Below are positions 53,101-61,353 of a DNA stretch of 64,000 bases, in pieces; position 1 is the stretch's first letter; each line of letters begins with the position of its first letter. The notes under the pieces were generated by a model. It ran no database searches and was not told the origin of the DNA. It saw only the letters and a list, made by a program, of their open reading frames with translations. Location: positions 1-64,000 of the forward strand of contig CAJUJJ010000010.1 in the NCBI GenBank assembly GCA_910586765.1. Direction: 5' to 3'. The translations under genes and the position numbers were made by a program. The stretch comes from an uncultured Clostridia bacterium. GTDB lineage: Bacteria > Bacillota > Clostridia > Lachnospirales > Anaerotignaceae.

Positions 53101-53300
53101 AATACATCTCCTTTTTGTTATAATGATATGGCAAAAGTGCTGTATTGATACTATTTTTGTCATTTTTAACACAATATGTTTGTTAGTAAAAACATTATAC
53201 TGCAATCCCAAGCAAAAAGAAATGACAGCATATTGTGAAAGTTATTTTTTGTTAGAAATAGATAAATAAAACAAATAAAATAAATATAAAAAAGTAAATG

Positions 53301-53329
53301 TTGACAAAATATGTTTATCATACTATACT
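53301..53329 (+). promoter_or_regulatory. Promoter of the TPP-regulated tenA operon
   Basis: Consensus -35 TTGACA (53301-53306), 17-base spacer, -10 TATACT (53324-53329); start near 53336, just before the TPP aptamer. Confidence 0.8.
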
Positions 53330-53344
53330 TGTATATAATAAAAT

Positions 53345-53438
53345 AAATTCTGCTAGGGGGGCCTTTTATTGGCTGAGAAAGCATTTGCTTGACCCTTTGA
53401 ACTTGACGTGGTTAGTACCAACGAAAGGAAGCAAATTG
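53345..53438 (+). promoter_or_regulatory. TPP riboswitch aptamer
   Basis: Thiamin pyrophosphate aptamer (THI element) with the conserved GGCTGAGA (53371-53378), ACCCTTTGAACTTGA (53392-53406) and the terminal GTACCAACGAAAGGAAG core (53415-53431). It precedes tenA and an HMP-precursor ABC transporter, exactly the genes it usually governs. Confidence 0.95.
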
Positions 53439-53454
53439 TCAAATGTAAAGGCAA

Positions 53455-53493
53455 AAATAAACTTTCTTTTTTGGGAAGTTTTATTTTTTGTCT
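53455..53493 (+). terminator. TPP riboswitch expression-platform terminator
   Basis: AAATAAACTT pairs with AAGTTTTATTT around a T-rich loop and is followed by a T-run. TPP binding is expected to favour this terminator and shut off the operon. Confidence 0.7.
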
Positions 53494-53524
53494 TTTTTTG
53501 TTTGCAAAAATAAAAGGAGGAAAA

Positions 53525-54190
53525 ATGAAAATGGAATTATCAAAAATATTGTATGAAAGCGTAGAAGAAATTTGGAAAAGCTATTTAGAACACCCATTTG
53601 TAAAGCAGTTAGGAGAAGGAACACTCCCCCCAGATTTGTTCCGATTTTATATGATACAAGACTATTTATATTTATTAGAATATTCCAAAGTGTTTGCATT
53701 AGGTGTCATAAAAAGCAAAGAAGAGGAATTGATGAGAAAATTTGCTTCTATGGTACATAATACATTAAATGGTGAAATGAACATACATAAAATATATATG
53801 CAAAGACTTGGCATTTCAAAAGAAGAAATAAAAACAGCAAAACAATCTCTTGCCAATCGCTCTTATACAAGTTATATGATGGAAGTATCTTATAATGGTG
53901 ATGTATTAGATGTTTTAATTGCGATATTGTCCTGTGCATGGAGTTATCAAGTGATAGGAGAACATCATGCAAACATACCAAATGCAACACAACACCCTAT
54001 TTATGGAGAATGGATAAAAGGATATTCTTCTGAACAATATAGAAAAGATACACAAGAATTAATTGATTTAACAGATAAATTAGGAGAAGGTATTTCACAA
54101 AAAAGAATAGAACAATTAAAAACAATATTTATTAATTGTAGCCGTTATGAATATGCTTTTTGGGATATGTCCTATAAAAAGGAGATGTAA
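53525..54190 (+). CDS. tenA: Aminopyrimidine aminohydrolase / thiaminase II (TenA)
   Basis: Hydrolyses 4-amino-5-aminomethyl-2-methylpyrimidine to HMP in thiamin salvage. 221 residues from ATG 53525 behind AAAAGGAGG. The TenA_C fold shows the active Cys in LIAILSCAWSYQVIG (C137), FYMIQDYLYL with the Asp near 46, and the terminal EYAFWDMSY with the Glu near 209. The overlapping longer frame from 53408 runs through the riboswitch and is not used. Confidence 0.95.
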   Translation: MKMELSKILYESVEEIWKSYLEHPFVKQLGEGTLPPDLFRFYMIQDYLYLLEYSKVFALGVIKSKEEELMRKFASMVHNTLNGEMNIHKIYMQRLGISKEEIKTAKQSLANRSYTSYMMEVSYNGDVLDVLIAILSCAWSYQVIGEHHANIPNATQHPIYGEWIKGYSSEQYRKDTQELIDLTDKLGEGISQKRIEQLKTIFINCSRYEYAFWDMSYKKEM

Positions 54191-54193
54191 ATT

Positions 54194-54934
54194 GTGCTGG
54201 AATTTCAGAATGTATCATTTCAATATGCACAAGATGAGCAGGTAATGATGAAAGACTTTAGTTTTTCTGTAGATAATGGAGATTTTGTTTCTATTATTGG
54301 AAAAAGCGGTTGCGGCAAAAGTACAATATTTCGTTTGATAAATGGCTTGGAAATTCCTCAAAAAGGGCAAATACTGATTGATGGAAAACCCATACAACAG
54401 ATGAAACAATACAGTGCTTTTATGCCTCAAAAAGATTTACTTTTTGCTTGGAATACCATTGAAAAAAATATTTGTTTACCTATGGAATTACAAAAAGTGC
54501 CTAAAAAAGAACAACAGAAAAAATGTTATGAAGTATTAAAAGAAATAGGACTTTTGGAATATGCTAATAAATATCCTAGAGAACTATCAGGTGGTATGAA
54601 ACAAAGAATTTCTTTTGCAAGAACACTGTTGGCTGGAGCAGAAATGCTTTTATTAGATGAGCCTTTTAGTGCATTAGATTATTTAACTCGTGTGGATATG
54701 CAGGAATGGCTTTTACAACAATGGCTTCATTTTCATAAAACAATATTGTTTATTACACATGATGTAGAGGAAGCTATATTTTTATCAAAATTTATATTTA
54801 TTATAAAAGAAAGTCCTTTTTGTTGTATGGAAAAAATAGAAGTGCCTTTACAATATCCCAGAAAAAGAGAAGACTTAAAAAAACCAGAAATTGTAGAATT
54901 AAAAGAACAGCTTATTCAAAAGCTAAGACAATAG
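54194..54934 (+). CDS. thiZ: ABC transporter ATP-binding protein (thiamin-pyrimidine uptake, ThiZ-like)
   Basis: A 246-residue ATPase: Walker A IIGKSGCGKST near residue 37, signature LSGGMKQR near 133, Walker B MLLLDEPFSALD near 153, and the switch His in LFITHDVEEA near 188. The GTG start at 54194 uses the GGAGATG at the tenA end, so translation is coupled. It resembles the SsuB/TauB/ThiZ group. Confidence 0.93.
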   Translation: MLEFQNVSFQYAQDEQVMMKDFSFSVDNGDFVSIIGKSGCGKSTIFRLINGLEIPQKGQILIDGKPIQQMKQYSAFMPQKDLLFAWNTIEKNICLPMELQKVPKKEQQKKCYEVLKEIGLLEYANKYPRELSGGMKQRISFARTLLAGAEMLLLDEPFSALDYLTRVDMQEWLLQQWLHFHKTILFITHDVEEAIFLSKFIFIIKESPFCCMEKIEVPLQYPRKREDLKKPEIVELKEQLIQKLRQ

Positions 54935-54946
54935 GGGGAATAGTAT

Positions 54947-55690
54947 ATGAAAAAAAATATGCCTGCTTTGGCATTAGGTATTTCTCTGATACTTCTTTGG
55001 CAATTTATTGCTATGGGTATTAACGCAGCATATATATTGCCTTCCCCTTTGCAGATACTTGTAAAACTTTGGCAGCTAAAAGAAATATTGTTATTAGTAC
55101 ATTTGCCAGCAACAATGGGAGTTACTTTTTTAGGGTTATTGATTTCTGTTGTATTAGGTGTTTTCTTGGCTGTAATTATGGATAGCAATATAAATATTGA
55201 AAATGCTCTTTATCCTATTATTGTGGCATCTCAAACAATACCAACTACAGCAATCGCACCTCTTTTTGTACTTTGGTTTGGCTACAGTATATGGAGTAAA
55301 GTGCTTGTTACAATACTAATTACATTTTTTCCTATTGCTATTACAGTATATGATGGTTTGAAATCTACCAAAAGAGAAATGGAAGAATTGCTTATTACTT
55401 ATGGTGCAAATAAAAAGGATATTTTTGTAAAATTAAAATTTCCTACAGCATTACCTTACTTTTTTTCTGCCATCAAAATGGCAATTCCTATGAGTATTAT
55501 AGGTGCAGCAATCGCAGAATGGCTAGGGGCACAAAGCGGATTAGGCTATTTCAGCAAAAGAATGATGACACAGTTAGATGGTGCAGGAGTGTTTGCACCT
55601 GTTGTATTGCTTTCATTTGTGGCAATGATAAGTGTTGCTATTGTAAATAGTATAGAAAAAAAATTAATTACATGGAGAAAGGAGCTATAA
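54947..55690 (+). CDS. thiX: ABC transporter permease (ThiX-like)
   Basis: A 247-residue membrane permease with six helices and the EAA-type loop ELLITYGANKKDIFVKLKFPTALPYFFSAIKMAIPMS (shown in part) near residues 145-180. Belongs to the SsuC/TauC/ThiX group that pairs with NMT1/THI5-like binding proteins. Ribosome binding site AGGGGGAA. Confidence 0.93.
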   Translation: MKKNMPALALGISLILLWQFIAMGINAAYILPSPLQILVKLWQLKEILLLVHLPATMGVTFLGLLISVVLGVFLAVIMDSNINIENALYPIIVASQTIPTTAIAPLFVLWFGYSIWSKVLVTILITFFPIAITVYDGLKSTKREMEELLITYGANKKDIFVKLKFPTALPYFFSAIKMAIPMSIIGAAIAEWLGAQSGLGYFSKRMMTQLDGAGVFAPVVLLSFVAMISVAIVNSIEKKLITWRKEL

Positions 55691-55693
55691 AAA

Positions 55694-56698
55694 ATGAAAA
55701 AAAGAATATTAGCAGTATTTTTAGTGGGAATTATGTTGTTTATGGCAGCTTGCAGTACACAACCCACACAACAAACAGCACAATCTGATGAGGATTTAGA
55801 AGAATTTGACATTGTATTAGACTGGTACCCTAATGCAATACACTCTTTTATTTATGTTGCTATGGAAAAGGGATATTATGCAGAAGAAGGACTTCATGTA
55901 AATGTAAGATTTCCAGCAAATACAAATGATGCACTTTCTTTAACAGCAGCAGGTAGAGCTGATATGGGCATTTATTATTTACATGATACCATTATGACAG
56001 TAGCAAATGAAAATATACCAGTAAAATCAGTAGGGGCTTTGGTACAATCTCCTTTAAATATCATATTATCATTAAAAGAGAAAAATATTTCTTCCCCAAC
56101 AGATTTAGAAGGTAAAAAAGTAGGACATAGTGGTTCTGTAATATCAGAAGGTATGATAAAGTCAAATTTAGAATATGTAGGAAAAAGTGGTAATGTAGAA
56201 TTAGTAGATGTTGGTTTTGATTTGATGTCTTCTATGACAACACAAAAAGTAGATGCAACAATAGGTTGTATGATAAATCATGAAGTTCCTCAAATGGAAG
56301 CAGAAGGTTTTGAAGTACAATATTATTATCCAAATGAATATGGTGTACCAGATTATTATGAATTAGTATTACTCTCAGGAAATGATACATTACAAAATAA
56401 TAAAGAGAAAATACAGAAATTTTTAAGAGCATCTAAAAAAGGCTTTGAATATACAAAACAACACCCTGAAGAAGCATTACAAATATTATTGGATAATCAA
56501 AATGAAGAAAATTTCCCATTAAAAAAAGAAGTAGAACAAAAAAGCATGGATATATTATTGCCTGTTATGGAAACAGAAAATGCAGCATTTTTGTCACAAG
56601 ATGCCCAAGTATGGCAAGATAATATTGATTGGTTGAAAAAAGAAGGTTTAATTCAAAATGACATTACACCAGAAGATATATTTGAAAATATAGAATAA
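55694..56698 (+). CDS. thiY: ABC transporter substrate-binding lipoprotein, NMT1/THI5-like (ThiY-like)
   Basis: A 334-residue lipoprotein with lipobox FMAAC (Cys20). The NMT1/THI5-like domain begins DIVLDWYPNAIHSFIYVAMEKGYYAEEGL, with DLEGKKVGHSGSVISEG near 140. In Bacillus ThiY binds N-formyl-aminomethyl-pyrimidine, a thiamin breakdown product, which TenA then processes to HMP. A deformylase (YlmB) is not in the window. The start is ATG 55694 behind GAAAGGAG. Confidence 0.93.
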   Translation: MKKRILAVFLVGIMLFMAACSTQPTQQTAQSDEDLEEFDIVLDWYPNAIHSFIYVAMEKGYYAEEGLHVNVRFPANTNDALSLTAAGRADMGIYYLHDTIMTVANENIPVKSVGALVQSPLNIILSLKEKNISSPTDLEGKKVGHSGSVISEGMIKSNLEYVGKSGNVELVDVGFDLMSSMTTQKVDATIGCMINHEVPQMEAEGFEVQYYYPNEYGVPDYYELVLLSGNDTLQNNKEKIQKFLRASKKGFEYTKQHPEEALQILLDNQNEENFPLKKEVEQKSMDILLPVMETENAAFLSQDAQVWQDNIDWLKKEGLIQNDITPEDIFENIE

Positions 56699-56703
56699 TG
56701 TAA

Positions 56704-56735
56704 AAAGAACCATCAGTTATTTTGATGGTTCTTTT
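56704..56735. terminator. thiY terminator; left copy of a 32-bp duplicated hairpin
   Basis: AAAGAACCATCA / TGATGGTTCTTT hairpin after thiY. The same 32-bp sequence with only two differences reappears at 57012-57043, immediately beyond element copy 2. Confidence 0.85.
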
Positions 56736-57011
56736 AGCTTGTCAAAAAAGTAGTTTTATGATGGATTTAATGAAAGTTTGAAGGGGGTTGGGAAAACTTT
56801 TTTCACTTGTGAAAAGTTTCCCCAACCCCCTTCAAAAACACGCTTGCAAGCATAAAAAGACCTTAGGGACTTTGGTCTACGCTTTGCTTCGGTCGGTGCT
56901 GAGCGAATGTCCGCTGGACATTCAGCACCCCTAAAACCCTACCAACTTTTTTGAAAAAAAGTTGGACAAAAAACTTTATTTTTTTGTAAACGGAAGTTTA
57001 TTGACAGACTG
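56736..57011 (-). mobile_element. MITE-like structured intergenic element, copy 2
   Basis: A 276-bp element, inverted relative to copy 1. The left end AGCTTGTCAAAAAA (56736-56749) and the right end TTTATTGACAGACTG (56997-57011) are the same two termini. It holds a 60-bp palindrome (56777-56836, GGGGGTTGGG type), GCTTGCAAGC (56842-56851), the stem TTAGGG/CCCTAA (56863-56868 with 56929-56934) around the AATGTCC/GGACATT hairpin and the conserved linker, and the CCAACTTTTTT palindrome (56942-56965). It is abutted on both sides by a duplicated terminator hairpin. Confidence 0.65.
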
Positions 57012-57045
57012 AAAGAACCATCAGTTACTCTGATGGTTCTTTTTT
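57012..57045. terminator. HAD-phosphatase terminator; right copy of the duplicated hairpin
   Basis: AAAGAACCATCAGTTACTC / TGATGGTTCTTTT. Serves the minus-strand phosphatase gene ending at 57025, whose stop codon lies inside it. It differs from the left copy at two positions. Confidence 0.85.
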
Positions 57046-57684
57046 GTCCCAGTTTAATATTGTATTAACAACATCTTGAGGGGTTTGTACAATAACATCT
57101 GCACCATACTTTTTAAATTCTTCTATTTCACCATAACCATATAACACCGCTATTACAGTTACACCTGCTTTTTTTCCTCCTATAATATCATACATTCTGT
57201 CACCTACAAGTACAGCAGCATCTGCACTGACTTGAAGTTGTTCTAAAGCATAACGAACAACTTTTTCTTTGCTATCTCTTGTGTTTAAATAATTTCCAGC
57301 AACACAATCAAAGTATTCAGACAAGCCGAAATGCTCTATAATTTGTTTTGCAAAATCTTCTGACTTTGACGTAGCAACAGCAAGCTTTTTGCCTTGTTTT
57401 TTGAGTTCAAAAAGCATTTCTTTTACTCCTTCAAAAACACTGTTTTGATACATTCCTTTTTCGGCATATCTTTCACGATAGCATTGATAAGCTTGTTGTG
57501 CCTGTTGTTGTGACATATGAAAAGTATTTACAAATGTATCCATAAGAGGAGGGCCTAACACAAATTGTAAATCATCAGGTGGTATTATATTTTGTTTATT
57601 TAGTGCATATTTTAATGTTTCAATAATACCTGGTGCAGAATCTGTTAATGTACCATCTAAATCAAATAATACTGCTGTTTTCAT
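57025..57684 (-). CDS. HAD family phosphatase (phosphoglycolate phosphatase-like)
   Basis: A 219-residue HAD hydrolase from ATG 57684 (AAAGGGAAA upstream). Motif I FDLDGTLTDSAPGI, motif II VATSKS near residue 105, Lys in KEKVVRYALEQL, and motif IV VLVGDRMYDIIGGKKAG near 165. The alpha-helical cap places it with Gph/PpaX-type enzymes. Substrate is uncertain. Its last codons overlap the terminator hairpin. Confidence 0.92.
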   Translation of the reverse strand: MKTAVLFDLDGTLTDSAPGIIETLKYALNKQNIIPPDDLQFVLGPPLMDTFVNTFHMSQQQAQQAYQCYRERYAEKGMYQNSVFEGVKEMLFELKKQGKKLAVATSKSEDFAKQIIEHFGLSEYFDCVAGNYLNTRDSKEKVVRYALEQLQVSADAAVLVGDRMYDIIGGKKAGVTVIAVLYGYGEIEEFKKYGADVIVQTPQDVVNTILNWDKKEPSE

Positions 57685-57711
57685 AATTTTTCCCTTTCTA
57701 AAGTATAAAGT

Positions 57712-57743
57712 AAATAAAGAGATGCGTTTTCGCATCTCTTTAT
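57712..57743 (-). terminator. Intrinsic terminator of pgi
   Basis: AATAAAGAGATGCG / CGCATCTCTTTATT, a 14-bp perfect stem with a TTTT loop directly downstream of pgi. Confidence 0.92.
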
Positions 57744-57762
57744 TGTTTTGTTCCATTTCCTA

Positions 57763-59103
57763 TTATAAAAGACGTTTTTCCAATTCTTCTTTTCTGTCTT
57801 CAAATCCTGGTTTGCCAAGAAGTGCAAACATATTCTTTTTGTATGCTTCCACACCTGGTTGGTCAAATGGATTGATGCCAATGAGATAACCGCTGATACC
57901 AACTGCTTTTTCAAAGAAGTATACAAGGTAACCAAAGTTATAAGCGTCCATTTTATCAATTTCAACAATGATATTTGGTACACCGCCGTCCATATGAGCA
58001 AGTAATGTACCATTGAATGCTTTATTATTTACAAAGTGCATATCTTTACCAGCAACAAAGTTTAATCCATCTATATTTTCAGGGTCTTCCTGTATTGTAA
58101 TATTGGATTTTGGTTCTTTACTCCATATAACTGTTTCAAACATAAAATTGTTGCCATCTTGTATAAATTGACCAATAGAATGTAAATCTGTAGAGAAGTT
58201 AGCACTTGTAGGGAAAATACCTTTTCCATCTTTTCCTTCGCTTTCTGCAAAGAGTTGTTTGTACCATTCTCCAAATGATGTCATATGTGGTTCATAATTT
58301 GCAAGAATTTCAACATTTTTACCTTTGTTAAAGAAAATGTTTCTGTAAGCTGCATATTGATAACTTTCATTTTTTGTAATGTCATCAACGCTGTATGCTT
58401 CACGAGCATCTGCAGCACCTTTCATAACTGCATCAATATCAATACCTGCTACTGCCATAGCAAAAAGACCAACTGGAGTTAATACAGTAAATCTTCCTCC
58501 TACATCATCAGGAATAACAAATGTTTCATACCCTTTTTCGTTACAAAGGTTTTTCAAAGCACCTCTTGCTTTGTCTGTTGTTGCAAAAATTCTTTCCTTT
58601 GCACCTTCTGCACCATATTTTTCTTCTAATTTTTGTTTGAAAATTCTAAAAGCGATTGCTGGTTCTGTTGTTGTACCAGATTTAGAAATGATATTTACAG
58701 AAAAATCTCTGTCGCCCATAATATTCAATATATCATTGATATATGTAGAGCTGATGTTATTACCTACAAAGTAAATATCAGGTGTTTTTTTAGATTTATC
58801 TTCATTATAGTATGGAGATTTAATAAAATCTAAAGCTGTTCTTGTGCCAAGATAAGAACCACCAATACCAATTACAATGAGAACTTCGCTATTTTTTTGT
58901 ACTTTTTCTGCGGCTTTTTTAATTCTAGCAAATTCTTCTTTGTCATAGTTTGCAGGAAGGTCTATCCAACCTAAAAAATCATTTCCTGCTCCTGTTCTGT
59001 TGTGCAGTTGTTCATGGCAAGCTTTTACCAATGGTGCCATGTATCCCAATTCATGCTCCCTTACAAAAGGTTTAACTCCTTGTAATTTTAATTTTACTGC
59101 CAT
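57763..59103 (-). CDS. pgi: Glucose-6-phosphate isomerase
   Basis: Interconverts glucose-6-phosphate and fructose-6-phosphate. The 446-residue short Firmicutes form has VIGIGGSYLGTRTALDF near residue 80, VNIISKSGTTTEPA near 135, and the C-terminal PFDQPGVEAYKKNMF with the catalytic Lys. It forms its own unit with ribosome binding site GAGGAGA. Confidence 0.97.
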   Translation of the reverse strand: MAVKLKLQGVKPFVREHELGYMAPLVKACHEQLHNRTGAGNDFLGWIDLPANYDKEEFARIKKAAEKVQKNSEVLIVIGIGGSYLGTRTALDFIKSPYYNEDKSKKTPDIYFVGNNISSTYINDILNIMGDRDFSVNIISKSGTTTEPAIAFRIFKQKLEEKYGAEGAKERIFATTDKARGALKNLCNEKGYETFVIPDDVGGRFTVLTPVGLFAMAVAGIDIDAVMKGAADAREAYSVDDITKNESYQYAAYRNIFFNKGKNVEILANYEPHMTSFGEWYKQLFAESEGKDGKGIFPTSANFSTDLHSIGQFIQDGNNFMFETVIWSKEPKSNITIQEDPENIDGLNFVAGKDMHFVNNKAFNGTLLAHMDGGVPNIIVEIDKMDAYNFGYLVYFFEKAVGISGYLIGINPFDQPGVEAYKKNMFALLGKPGFEDRKEELEKRLL

Positions 59104-59235
59104 TTGAAATTTCTCCTCTCTGTATTTTACTTACTGTAGTACAGCAATTTACAATATTTATTATACCATATTTTATATAAAATGGTACAGCTTTATACAA
59201 TAATTTTTCATAATTTATTATCTATAAAATCTGTG

Positions 59236-59273
59236 AAAAATACCCTTGCCTTTTTAGGCAAAGGGTATTTTTT
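59236..59273 (-). terminator. Intrinsic terminator of the LysM-G5 gene
   Basis: AAATACCCTT-GCC / GGC-AAGGGTATTT with a single-base bulge and a T-run on the minus strand. Its edge touches the stop codon of the gene. Confidence 0.85.
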
Positions 59274-60414
59274 ATTTTGTTCCTTGTACAATAATTTCGT
59301 CAACAGGTTCTACAGTTGTTTTTTCATCAACAATATTTTCTGAAACAATTTCATTATTCACACGAACAATTTTTTTGGTTACTTCTTTTTGTCCATCTTT
59401 ACCTGCTTCTGTTACTTTTTGATAGCCTTTATTTTTTGTAGCATCTTGTTGATACACTGTTTTTCTTTCTTGCACTTCTGTTAATACAACAGTTTCTTCT
59501 GTTCTTACAGAAACCATAGGTTGTTCTGCCATTACTTTTAATTCCCAGCCTACCATAATATTACCATTTGATGGTATTTTATCTGCATTCATTGCTTTAA
59601 GTTCATCTTGTGTCATATCAAATTGTGCTGCAATTTTATAAAGTGCATCTCCAGGTTGTACTGTATATGTCTTTTCTACTTTCGTACCCTTTTTCAGTGT
59701 CTGCACAGCATTTTCTTTTGCTACAATAACAGAAGGGTCTACATATTTTAACTGCACTTGTACATTTCCCTCAAAACTAGCTGTAACATCTCTTGTTTCA
59801 TCTTCTGGTATGTATTCTGACTGCACTTCTGTGAACACTTCATCTGCTACCGCTTGATTTGCTACAATAATAACATCTTGACCATCTACTGTAATCGCAG
59901 CAGCTTCTACCAAATAAGTTACTTTTTGTCTAAGCAAAGGCGTCAAAGAGTCCATTTGATAAACATCTTTTTCACGTGATTTTGATATATGTACTGGTTT
60001 TATTTCTAATGTTTCATTGATTTTTACATTTGCACCAACTTCTTGTGTCAACTGTGTTGTCAACAAATCTGTTAGACTTTCTGCTGTAACAGATTTATCT
60101 TTTATAATACCCATGCTTGTTTCTCCGATAAATACTTCTTTACCATTTTGACGAAATATAACAAGAAAAAGCAAAACGACAGCAAGTATACTAATAATAA
60201 GCGTCAATAAACGTCTATTTTTTGCAGGCATAGTTCTTTTAGGTATTTTTTTTCGTTTTACAGGTTTAATATTGTGCTGTGCATTATATTTCTGTCTGTA
60301 GGGAGATAACTTTTTTTTACTTTTTTTAGTTGTTTTTTTAGGGGGTTCGTTTGGTATGGCTCGACCATAAGGTACACGCTCTTCCCTTTTTGGAAAATTT
60401 CCCTTAGAGTCCAT
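59272..60414 (-). CDS. Membrane-anchored LysM and G5 domain protein
   Basis: A 380-residue cell-wall protein. A very basic cytoplasmic N terminus (~1-68, KKTTKKSKKKLSPYRQKY) is followed by one membrane helix (LLTLIISILAVVLLFLVIF). A ~150-residue extracellular region of unknown fold comes next, then a LysM domain (YTVQPGDALYKIAAQFDMTQDEL, ~250-295) and a G5 domain (~300-380) ending VDEIIVQGTK. In related proteins the LysM-G5 pair precedes an M23 peptidase or 3D domain; here the protein ends at the G5, so it may be a non-catalytic wall-binding version. Confidence 0.9.
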   Translation of the reverse strand: MDSKGNFPKREERVPYGRAIPNEPPKKTTKKSKKKLSPYRQKYNAQHNIKPVKRKKIPKRTMPAKNRRLLTLIISILAVVLLFLVIFRQNGKEVFIGETSMGIIKDKSVTAESLTDLLTTQLTQEVGANVKINETLEIKPVHISKSREKDVYQMDSLTPLLRQKVTYLVEAAAITVDGQDVIIVANQAVADEVFTEVQSEYIPEDETRDVTASFEGNVQVQLKYVDPSVIVAKENAVQTLKKGTKVEKTYTVQPGDALYKIAAQFDMTQDELKAMNADKIPSNGNIMVGWELKVMAEQPMVSVRTEETVVLTEVQERKTVYQQDATKNKGYQKVTEAGKDGQKEVTKKIVRVNNEIVSENIVDEKTTVEPVDEIIVQGTK

Positions 60415-60553
60415 TCACACACTCCTTTCTTTACAATACCTTTTACCTGCTTTATTTCATTTTATGCTATCTACTGTACTAATGCAAGAAAAAAGAACAA
60501 TAAAAACAACAGAGATTACGACATAATATTACAATATAAGCATTATTTTATCA

Positions 60554-60603
60554 AATATTCGTAATACCCCCACCTATTTTAGGAGAAGGGCATTACGAAT
60601 ATT
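60554..60603. repeat. 50-bp palindrome with perfect 12-bp arms
   Basis: AATATTCGTAAT (60554-60565) and ATTACGAATATT (60592-60603) enclose a CCC...GGG inner pair. It lies 65 bases beyond the gntR stop and ~140 before the LysM-G5 start. There is no T-run, so it may be a transcript end, an operator or a remnant of a small repeat. Confidence 0.7.
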
Positions 60604-60667
60604 AATCATATGAGTAAATTTAGTTCCTTTTCTTTTTTCTCTACAAAAGAACAATAAAAAACAGTAT

Positions 60668-61351
60668 TTATTCATTATTCTTTTTTTGTAAAGCATCTAA
60701 TATAAATTTTGCGTGATATTGTATATGCTTTTTGGCTAAATCTTCTCCTTCTACTGCATTTTTATTTTCAATAGCAGACAATATTGCTCTATGTTGTACA
60801 ATGATGCTTTCTATACCAGTATCTAATTTTACATGAGCCATACGATAACGATACAACTGTATTTTTAAATTATTGAAAATTTGTATTAATCTTTCATTTT
60901 CTGTAGAAGCAAATATAATATCATGAAAATGTTCATCTATACTTACTACTTTTTCAAGGTCATTTTCTTTTGCAAATTGTTCAAATTCTAATTCTGTCTT
61001 TTTTAATTCTTCTAGCGTTTCAGAAGTCATTTTTTTGCAAGCAAGCTGTGTTGCTAGTCCTTCTAACACTTCTCTGATTTCTAATACATTGATAATATCT
61101 TTTTCACTCATATCCAATACTTGTGCTCCTTTTCTAGGAGTTAACTCCACAAGATTTTCTAATTCCAGCATACGTAATGCTTCTCTAATAGGAGTACGAC
61201 TTACACCAAGTTTTTCAGCTAATTGATTTTCCATAAGCCTTTCACCAGGTTGTAATTTTTCTGTTAATATCGCATCTCTTAATGTATTAAATACAACATC
61301 TCTTAAAGGTAAATATTCATTTGAATTGATACTAAACTTGTAATCTATCAT
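60668..61351 (-). CDS. GntR family transcriptional regulator, FadR/FCD type
   Basis: A 227-residue repressor: winged helix-turn-helix with GERLMENQLAEKLGVSRTPIREALRMLE (in part, ~37-65) and an all-helical FCD ligand domain with metal-binding positions around DEHFHDIIFA and HRAILSAIENKN...AKKHIQYH. The effector is unknown. It begins 2 bases after ispE, so it is translationally linked to an isoprenoid gene, which is unlikely to be its target. Confidence 0.93.
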   Translation of the reverse strand: MIDYKFSINSNEYLPLRDVVFNTLRDAILTEKLQPGERLMENQLAEKLGVSRTPIREALRMLELENLVELTPRKGAQVLDMSEKDIINVLEIREVLEGLATQLACKKMTSETLEELKKTELEFEQFAKENDLEKVVSIDEHFHDIIFASTENERLIQIFNNLKIQLYRYRMAHVKLDTGIESIIVQHRAILSAIENKNAVEGEDLAKKHIQYHAKFILDALQKKNNE

Positions 61352-61353
61352 TT

